DNA of 64,000 nt from CAXBBB01 sp963793245 (lineage in GTDB: Bacteria > Bacteroidota > Rhodothermia > Rhodothermales > BA12). The first letter of the stretch is position 1. Each line of letters begins with the position of its first letter. The DNA is taken from contig CAWBZG010000005.1 of the NCBI GenBank assembly GCA_963793245.1, positions 496,001 to 560,000 of the forward strand. Direction: 5' to 3'. The notes beneath the pieces are model-generated. The model was given only the letters and a program-made list of their open reading frames with translations, was not told the origin of the DNA and searched no databases. The translations under genes were made by a program, and so were the position numbers. This document shows positions 58,421 through 64,000 of this stretch, piece by piece.

Positions 58421-60055
58421 ATGAACGCCACCTACTACGCTCTCCACGCCCTCACCGCCGAGTGGCAAGACCTCCTCGGCGCACGCCTGATCGACGCGTT
58501 CACCCAGCAGCGCAACGAACTCACGCTGGCGTTTGAGCAACCCGGCGGCGAGGTGCAACGCGTTCAGGTCGGCACGAAGCCTATCTATCTGATGCGGTCG
58601 GAAGGCTACAACCGCGCCCGCCGCAACACGACGACGCTATTTGAGAAAGCCCACGGCCTGATCGTTTCGGGCGTTCGCATCGCCGATCTGGACCGATTCG
58701 TCTTCATCGACTTGCGAAACGAGAGCGGGACCCGGATGGGCACGCTGCACCTCGTCCTGTTCGGCGGTCGTGCCAACGCGCTGTGGACGAGGGACGACGA
58801 AACTGTCGCTGAGGCCTTTCAGCACAGCGCTGAACTCGAAACAACAGCGCTTCCCCTGTCCCGCCCCGCTCGCATCCCGACTAGTGCCGACGAACTCGCC
58901 GAACGCTGGAAGGGCGACGATCCAGCCCGTGCGCTCCGCCGTGCGTGGCCGCTCTTCGACGACCTGCTCGCCAGCGAAGCGCTCCACCGCGCAGATTTCG
59001 ATACGGATGCTCCTGACTGGCCCACCCTCTTCGCCACCTGCCAAGCCATTCACGCCGACGCGCTCGCCGCCTCCTCACCCGGCATCCTGTGGCGCGGCGA
59101 GATCGCACACGCGCTGACGCTGATCGAACTCCACCAGCCGACGCCCGGCCTGCGCCTCGAACCACTGCCGTCCGTCGACCGAACGATGCAGATCTTTACG
59201 CGCCGAACCCTCGGACAGGACCGCTTCTCCGCGCGCTACGACAAGCTGCACACCCGACTCAAGCGCGCGTCGCACCAAGCCACACGCCGCGTCGACCAGA
59301 TGCTCGAAGCGCTCAGCCAGCCCTCGCGCGCTGACGAACACGAAAGCGCCGGGCACCTGCTCATGGCCCAACTGCACCGCGTCGCGCAAGGCAACGAGTC
59401 GGTCGAAGTAGACGACCTGTTCGACGGCGGCACGCGGACGATCTCGCTCGACCCGGCTCTGTCGCCCGCTGCCAATGCCGAGCGGTACTACGCCCGAGCG
59501 CGAGCGTCGCGTCTGTCGCGCGCATCTTCGGAAGAGCGGTTCGAGCAGTCGCACGAGGAAGCCGAGCGGTTGTCGGCGACGCTCGCCGAACTGGAGGCAG
59601 TCGAGACGCTGGAAGCACTCGACACGTTTGAGGCGACGCACGGCGAGTGGGTGCGCGAGTCGACATCCGATGCGCAGGCTGAGAGTTTGCCGTATCGCGT
59701 GTTCGACATCGGCAGCGGATACCAGGCATGGGTAGGCAAGGGCGCGCACCAGAACGACAAGCTGACGCTGCACCACGCCCGCCCATTCGACATCTGGCTG
59801 CACGCGCGCGGATCGCCGGGATCGCACGTCATCGTTCGCGTCAAGGGCCGCGACGATGCGCCGCCTGGAGTCGTCATGGAGCGCGCTGCGGCGCTGGCTG
59901 CGTGGTACAGCAAGCAGAGAGGCAGCAGCCTGGTGCCGGTCATCTACTCGCCGCGAAAGCACGTCCGCAAGCCCAAGGGCGCCCCGCCCGGATCGGTCCG
60001 CGTGCTGCGCGAGGAAACGCTGCTCGTCGCGCCTGAGGTGTGGAAACCATTGTAG
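58421..60055 (+). CDS. rqcH: RqcH/NEMF-like ribosome quality control protein (NFACT)
   Basis: A 544-aa NFACT protein that in the RqcH family binds stalled 50S subunits and recruits tRNA-Ala to add C-terminal alanine tails. An NFACT-N domain (about 1-225) is followed by a helical middle with coiled coil (about 260-420, EERFEQSHEEAERLSATLAELE). The NFACT-R domain has the signature FDIWLHARGSPGSHVIVR (457-473). The ATG at 58421 (MNATYYALHALTAEW) is used; the 49 codons before it are read from a repeat. The N-terminal catalytic-type motif is shorter than in Firmicutes RqcH, as usual in this phylum. Confidence 0.88.
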   Translation: MNATYYALHALTAEWQDLLGARLIDAFTQQRNELTLAFEQPGGEVQRVQVGTKPIYLMRSEGYNRARRNTTTLFEKAHGLIVSGVRIADLDRFVFIDLRNESGTRMGTLHLVLFGGRANALWTRDDETVAEAFQHSAELETTALPLSRPARIPTSADELAERWKGDDPARALRRAWPLFDDLLASEALHRADFDTDAPDWPTLFATCQAIHADALAASSPGILWRGEIAHALTLIELHQPTPGLRLEPLPSVDRTMQIFTRRTLGQDRFSARYDKLHTRLKRASHQATRRVDQMLEALSQPSRADEHESAGHLLMAQLHRVAQGNESVEVDDLFDGGTRTISLDPALSPAANAERYYARARASRLSRASSEERFEQSHEEAERLSATLAELEAVETLEALDTFEATHGEWVRESTSDAQAESLPYRVFDIGSGYQAWVGKGAHQNDKLTLHHARPFDIWLHARGSPGSHVIVRVKGRDDAPPGVVMERAAALAAWYSKQRGSSLVPVIYSPRKHVRKPKGAPPGSVRVLREETLLVAPEVWKPL

Positions 60056-60120
60056 CGACGGTGCATGCCCCGTCGACGTGAGGCTGCGATGATGTCGGGC
60101 GGCGTTGCATGAAACGTTGG
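60056..60120. repeat. Two degenerate CATG-centred palindromes after rqcH
   Basis: CGACGGTGCATGCCCCGTCG (60056-60075) and GGCGTTGCATGAAACGTTGG (60101-60120) resemble decayed versions of the palindrome at 29115-29136. They begin directly behind the rqcH stop codon. Confidence 0.55.
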
Positions 60121-60171
60121 TATGTGCAAGTTGGACGGGCCGTATTCTGAATCCGTCTAAACCCTCTGTTC

Positions 60172-61566
60172 ATGCCCCGCCTCACTTTTTGGGGAGCCGC
60201 CCAGACCGTCACCGGCTCCAAACACCTGCTCGACCTCGCCAACGGAAGCCGACTGCTGCTCGACTGCGGCCTGTTTCAGGGGCGCGGCGGCGAGAGCCGA
60301 AACGAGCAGTTCGGCTTCAAAGCCGACACCATCGACGCCGTCGTCCTGTCGCACGCGCACATCGACCACATCGGCCTGTTGCCCAAGCTGTGGAAAGAAG
60401 GCTTCCGAGGGCGCGTCTACTGCACGCACGCCACGCGCGACCTGGCCGCCCTGCTGCTGCTCGACAGCGCGCACATCCAGGAAAAGGACGTGTACTACTA
60501 CAACAAGCGACGCGTCAGCCGAGGGCAGGAGCCGGTCGACCCGCTCTACGAGACCGAGCACGCCGAGGAGGTCATCAAGCTGTTCGTCAGCCTGAACTAT
60601 CACCAGCCGTTTGAACCTGTCCCCGGCGTGACCGTCCACTTCCGCGACGCCGGACACATCTTGGGGTCTGCCAGCGTGAACCTGTCGATCCGCGAGGAGG
60701 GCCGCACGGTCACCCTCGGCTTTACGGGCGACGTCGGCAATCCAGGCCGCCCAATCCTGCGCGACCCCGAGCCGATGGCCGACTGCGAGTACGTCATCTC
60801 GGAAAGCACGTACGGCGGTAAAACGCACGCACCGAGTAGCGAGAGCAAAGAGGCGCTGCTCGAAATCATCAAGCGGACCGCAGCACGCGGCGGCAAAGTC
60901 ATCATCCCGTCGTTCGCCGTCGGACGGACGCAGGAGATCGTCTACGCGCTCGACCAACTCGCCAACGAAGGCACGCTGCCCGACATCCCGATGTACGTCG
61001 ACAGCCCGCTCGCTGTCAACGCGACCAGCGTTTTCCTCGCCCACCCCGAGTGCTTCGACGCCGAGTTGAACGAATACATGCGCAGCGATCCAAACCCGTT
61101 CGGCTGGGACCGCTTGCAGTACATCCGCAAGGCCGAAGGCTCGAAAGAACTCAACGAGCGGACCGATCCGATGGTCATCATCTCCGCCAGCGGCATGGCG
61201 ACGGCGGGCCGCATCGTCCACCACCTGCGCAACAACGTCGAGAACCCCAAGACGACCGTGATGATGGTCGGCTACTGCGCCGAGGGCACGACGGGACGCG
61301 ACCTGATCGAGGGCGACAAGACGATCAAGCTCTTCGGCGACGAGTTCGAAGTCAACGCCGAAGTCGAGGTGATGAACAGCTTCTCGGCCCACGCCGACGA
61401 ACCCGGCATGGTCGGCTTTCTATCGCACCTCGACCAGTCCAAACTGCGCCAGACCTTCCTCGTCCACGGCGACAAGGAGCGCGCCGAGAAACTCAAATCC
61501 GCGCTCAAAGATAAAGACTGGGGCGAGGTCGTCATCCCGGCGCACGGCCAGTCGTTCGATCTGTAA
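60172..61566 (+). CDS. MBL-fold/beta-CASP RNA-processing exonuclease-like protein
   Basis: A 464-aa protein of the YSH1/CPSF-73-like metallo-beta-lactamase branch. Zn motif LSHAHIDHIG (HxHxDH, residues 61-66), DAGHILGSASVNL, TGDVGN, a beta-CASP domain (about 200-360: KVIIPSFAVGRTQEIVYALDQL, MVIISASGMATAGRIVHHL, VGYCAEGTTGRDLIEG) and the RMMBL end (VNAEVEVMNSFSAHADEPGMVGFL, FLVHGDKERAEKL). All ligands are present. The role in RNA maturation or decay is expected from the family. The start is an ATG 116 bases after rqcH. Confidence 0.93.
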   Translation: MPRLTFWGAAQTVTGSKHLLDLANGSRLLLDCGLFQGRGGESRNEQFGFKADTIDAVVLSHAHIDHIGLLPKLWKEGFRGRVYCTHATRDLAALLLLDSAHIQEKDVYYYNKRRVSRGQEPVDPLYETEHAEEVIKLFVSLNYHQPFEPVPGVTVHFRDAGHILGSASVNLSIREEGRTVTLGFTGDVGNPGRPILRDPEPMADCEYVISESTYGGKTHAPSSESKEALLEIIKRTAARGGKVIIPSFAVGRTQEIVYALDQLANEGTLPDIPMYVDSPLAVNATSVFLAHPECFDAELNEYMRSDPNPFGWDRLQYIRKAEGSKELNERTDPMVIISASGMATAGRIVHHLRNNVENPKTTVMMVGYCAEGTTGRDLIEGDKTIKLFGDEFEVNAEVEVMNSFSAHADEPGMVGFLSHLDQSKLRQTFLVHGDKERAEKLKSALKDKDWGEVVIPAHGQSFDL

Positions 61567-61590
61567 CTTGTGGCGCTCCAACCGTCAGCT

Positions 61591-62196
61591 ATGCCCGTCC
61601 TTCGTCGCACCGTCGATCTCGCCAAGTTCAACCCGAATTTGCCGTTGCCCTACTCGCTCCGGCTCGAGGACGTACAAGCGACGATGCAGGACGTGTACGA
61701 TTTTCTCTTCGACGTAAACACGCTGCTCGTCGGTCGCGGGCTAAAGCGGATGGACGACATGATGCGCCCCGCTGCCCTCTCGGGAATGCTCTCCGACATG
61801 CTGACGGCCAGCCTCGCTCAGCATTCGCGCGCGCTCACCGAGAACACGTTCCACAACGGTCATCCCGACTTGATCGTGCAAGGCCGATATGCCAACGACA
61901 AGGTCAAGTCAGGAATCGATGGCGTCGAGATCAAGGCGACACGGAAAGCAGGCGGGGCCGTCGACACGCACGGTGCTCGCGAGCAGTGGATGTGCGTCTT
62001 CGTCTACCAAGTCGACGCCAAGACCGAACCTGCCGTCGACCGCGCCGCGCTCCGTTTCACCGAAGTCTACCTCGGCCACGTGACCGTCGACGACTTCCGG
62101 CACAACGACCGCGGCAAGCTGGGCACGCGAACGGCGACGCTCGACAAGGACGGCATCGCCAAACTGCGCGAAAGCTGGGTCTATCTCGACCGCTAG
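61591..62196 (+). CDS. Probable type II restriction endonuclease (PD-(D/E)xK)
   Basis: A 201-aa product. HNGHPDLIVQGRYANDKVKSGIDGVEIKATRKAGG contains the PD...(D/E)xK nuclease core (Asp in HPD, then VEIKATRK). REQWMCVFVYQVDAKTEPAVDRAALRFTEVYLGHV follows as the next strand-helix pair. The gene overlaps by 4 bases, tail to tail, with a DNA methyltransferase gene on the opposite strand, which makes restriction the natural reading. The start is the ATG at 61591; an upstream in-frame start at 61570 is possible. The recognition sequence is unknown. Confidence 0.8.
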   Translation: MPVLRRTVDLAKFNPNLPLPYSLRLEDVQATMQDVYDFLFDVNTLLVGRGLKRMDDMMRPAALSGMLSDMLTASLAQHSRALTENTFHNGHPDLIVQGRYANDKVKSGIDGVEIKATRKAGGAVDTHGAREQWMCVFVYQVDAKTEPAVDRAALRFTEVYLGHVTVDDFRHNDRGKLGTRTATLDKDGIAKLRESWVYLDR

Positions 62197-63313
62197 CCGA
62201 CGTCGAGCGCAGCGAGTTGGGGGATGGCCTTCTGAGCGAGCGCGACGTACTCGGCGTCCATCTCGATGCCGATGCTGTCGTAACCGACTGCGTTGGCCGC
62301 TGCCAGCGTCGAGCCGCCGCCCGCGAACGGGTCGAGCACGACGCCTTCGCCGAGCGGAAGCGCTGCCCGCACGACCTGCCGCATGAATGCCTGCGGTTTG
62401 AGACTCGGATGCGGCGCGATCTGCTTCTCCTTTTTGCGCGTCGGATGCGAGGTGATCACGTCGCCGAACGGTTTGTCGTCCGAGATGCGACGTAGTCCGC
62501 CGGTTTTCCATTTACGCAGATTGTCCTGCACGCGTCCGTCGAGTGGCTTGCGGTAGAGCAGCCACGGCTCCCACTGCGAACGCGGCATCACGGAAACGCC
62601 GTCGAACTCCTCGTGCGCGTTCTTCGGGCGATCGCCGCCGCGCATCGTCATCACGAGCCGAATGATTTCGCCGCGTCGCTCCAATCCAGCCCGAACGAAG
62701 GCGTCCGACAGCAGATACGAGACGAGCGGGTTGGCAGCGACCATCAGACATCCGCCTGGAACGAGAATGCGGCGCACAGCTCGTCCCCAGCGTAGAAAGA
62801 AGCGGTGTAAGTCGTCGAGTTGCGCTGTCGTCAGCGTCGTAAACCGGGGCAGCGGCGCGCGCTGATGTCCGTCGAACGAGGGCGGAATGCGCCAGACGCC
62901 GCCCTTTCCACTGCGGAGCTTCTGCTTCTCGGTCTTGGAATACTCGACCAGTCCGTACGGTGGATCGGTGACGACGGCGTGGATGCTGTTTTCCTCGCGC
63001 GCTTCCATCCACGCAAAGCAATCGGCCTGCACGAGCGTCGCCTGACCGATCTGGACCGAGGGAAATGGCTCAGGCTTCTGAGCAAGGGGCGGCGCGTCAA
63101 TGGAGCGGTAGCGCCCACGTCCCACCTTCTCGAACTGCTCGGGCGTGTTGAGTTGCAGGTACGACTGCACCGACGAGCGCGGCACCTCGCCTCCCACGTA
63201 ATCGACGACCGACTCGTGAATCGCTTTGACCGATGCCTCAGCCCCCTAACGGCATCAATGGAATAGCGGATGGCATCGCGCACGACTCCAGGACTGTTTC
63301 TGACGGTTTCCAT
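62193..63313 (-). CDS. Type II DNA methyltransferase with N-terminal helix-turn-helix-like region (frame broken near 63243)
   Basis: Beta-class N6-adenine or N4-cytosine methyltransferase. The catalytic motif DPPYGLVEYS precedes the SAM motif VLDPFAGGGSTLAAANAVGYDSIGIEMD, the beta order. The N-terminus (ASVKAIHESVVDYVGGEVPRSSVQSYLQLNTPEQFEKVGRGRYR) resembles a winged-helix domain. The initiating METVRNSPGVVRDAIRYSIDAVR lies in another frame, separated by a run of five C on the plus strand (63242-63246); a sixth would restore the frame. It is therefore either an error or a slippage site. It should protect DNA from the adjacent nuclease. Confidence 0.85.
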
Positions 63314-63404
63314 TGAATCAAAGGTAGGTGTGACCTAATGTAAGACGTTCGGAACGTCATGCGCAATCGATCTGCATAGTCCTCCGCGATTTACACGCTC
63401 TTCG

Positions 63405-63436
63405 TTGCTTGTCAGGCGGCTACCGCGCTATATTTG
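63405..63436 (+). promoter_or_regulatory. Promoter of tRNA-Ser
   Basis: TTG at 63405-63407 and TATATTTG at 63429-63436, 21 bases apart, match the Bacteroidota -33/-7 consensus (TTG, TAnnTTTG) exactly. The mature tRNA begins 28 bases downstream of the -7 box. Confidence 0.65.
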
Positions 63437-63463
63437 CCGTCCGATTGGCCTCGTGCCTTGCTC

Positions 63464-63551
63464 GGAGGAGTGGGTGAGTGGCTGAAACCAGCACTTTGCT
63501 AAAGTGCCGTGCGCCTAAAGCGTACCGGGGGTTCGAATCCCCCCTCCTCCG
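63464..63551 (+). tRNA. tRNA-Ser (anticodon GCT)
   Basis: An 88-nt type II tRNA. The acceptor GGAGGAG pairs with CTCCTCC, the anticodon stem GCACT-TTGCTAA-AGTGC carries anticodon GCT, a long variable arm (CGTGCGCCTAAAGCGTACCG) follows, and the T-arm is GGGGGTTCGAATCCCCC. The discriminator is G; CCA is not encoded. Confidence 0.95.
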
Positions 63552-63558
63552 CACCAAA

Positions 63559-63597
63559 ACGCCGCCCCAGACGCTGAGTCTGGAGCGGCGTTTTTCG
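63559..63597 (+). terminator. Rho-independent terminator after tRNA-Ser
   Basis: Stem ACGCCGC-CCCAGAC / GTCTGG-A-GCGGCGT (63559-63591) followed by TTTTTCG. On the minus strand the complement gives GCGGCGTTTTGG, so it may also serve the converging lipoprotein gene. Confidence 0.85.
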
Positions 63598-63611
63598 TTT
63601 GACGAGCAGCG

Positions 63612-64000
63612 TCAGTTGATAGTAACGGGGAACGTGAAGTCGATGTCGTTCTCCACGATGCCGGGTCGCGCAGCAGCAGTCGCCGTGTCGTTGCGCTTGT
63701 CGGTGGGGAGGTTGGCGTCCTCCTCGTAGTGGCGCAGTTTGACGCGGAACGTACCGGTATCGTTGAAGCCACCAACAACAGCCATCTGGAACGTCAGACC
63801 AAGCGGATCACCGTTGGGGTCGGTGTCGAGGTTGGAGATCGTGATGTTGTCGCTCACGGCACCTTCGGCGGTGTAGAAGAAACGGTGAGCGTCTGGCTCT
63901 TCGTCGCGGATCTCGGCGGTAATGCTTTCAGGCGGCGATTCGAGCGTGTTTTGCAAATCGATGGCGACGTTGTACGTCGCGCCGGGTATGAGAATGAGCG
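63612..64000 (-). CDS. C-terminal part of a Bacteroidota-type periplasmic/lipoprotein beta protein (5' end outside window)
   Basis: The frame is open to the window end, giving about 128 visible residues (LILIPGATYNVAIDLQNTLESPPESITAEIRDEEPDAHRFFYTAEG...FRVKLRHYEEDANLPTDKRNDTATAAARPGIVENDIDFTFPVTIN). The phrase 'I..EI..E..eH.fFY' and the later 'V.LrH' strand are typical of beta-sandwich lipoproteins common in Bacteroidota. The signal peptide and N-terminus lie outside. It is convergent with tRNA-Ser. Confidence 0.7.
   Translation of the reverse strand, partial: LILIPGATYNVAIDLQNTLESPPESITAEIRDEEPDAHRFFYTAEGAVSDNITISNLDTDPNGDPLGLTFQMAVVGGFNDTGTFRVKLRHYEEDANLPTDKRNDTATAAARPGIVENDIDFTFPVTIN

Noticed and set aside
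61591..63313. Prophage or larger defence island around the restriction-modification pair
   Set aside because: Neighbours are housekeeping genes (MBL nuclease, tRNA-Ser) and no integrase or phage gene is present in the visible flank.

Overview
The window is GC-rich chromosomal DNA from a bacterium of the Bacteroidota/Rhodothermota side of the tree, most likely a Rhodothermales-like lineage. The supporting signs are a type IX secretion C-terminal sorting domain on a giant surface protein, a queuine tRNA-guanine transglycosylase without zinc cysteines, a bacillithiol deacetylase (BshB1), a DUF2480 protein, a CcmE with Cys in place of the heme-binding His, and promoter-like TAnnTTTG elements. No rRNA, CRISPR array, prophage or classical insertion sequence was seen.

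Layout: 1-4.4 kb carries the end of an mla lipid-transport operon (mlaE, mlaF, mlaD), an AI-2E-family permease and a small membrane protein. From 4.5 to 12.3 kb there are housekeeping genes: tgt, csbD, a NeuD-like acyltransferase, ispH, a thioesterase, two lipoproteins, rsmA and mgtE. From 12.3 to 16.2 kb a minus-strand block holds a toxin-antitoxin pair, DUF1499 and the cytochrome c maturation genes ccmE, ccmD, ccmC and ccmB, with a methyltransferase between ccmC and ccmB. From 16.2 to 19.5 kb there are a degenerate ADP-ribosylhydrolase-like protein, a flavin-binding stress protein, an LCCL-domain lipoprotein and murB. From 19.8 to 27.4 kb lies an apparent exopolysaccharide cluster: a processive GT2 synthase, a Gln-rich membrane protein and two large paralogous NodB-fold proteins that lack catalytic residues.

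From 27.4 to 38.5 kb come bshB1, a lipoprotein, leuS, a CoA-binding protein, a palindrome-flanked GIY-YIG cassette, tRNA-Arg, miaB, a 7TM histidine kinase, a channel-like protein and a metallo-beta-lactamase-fold protein. From 38.6 to 46.9 kb come a three-gene overlapping operon (GS-fold ligase-like, M15-like peptidase, serine hydrolase), motB-fliL, a DUF5715 lipoprotein and an APC permease-EIIA-TrkA_C fusion with a GNAT. From 47 to 51.7 kb is the giant secreted protein. From 52 to 64 kb come a GAF/degenerate GGDEF protein, deoB, a YdeI-headed mini-operon, an NhaC antiporter, DUF2480, rqcH, an MBL/beta-CASP nuclease, a type II restriction-modification pair, tRNA-Ser and the end of a lipoprotein gene.

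Two window-wide patterns stand out. First, at least ten genes, including the housekeeping genes rsmA and miaB, have broken reading frames. Nearly all are explained by one or two extra bases, which looks more like insertion-type sequence error than biology. Second, intergenic spaces carry several families of palindromic repeats, and one roughly 240-bp repeat occurs twice in opposite orientation.
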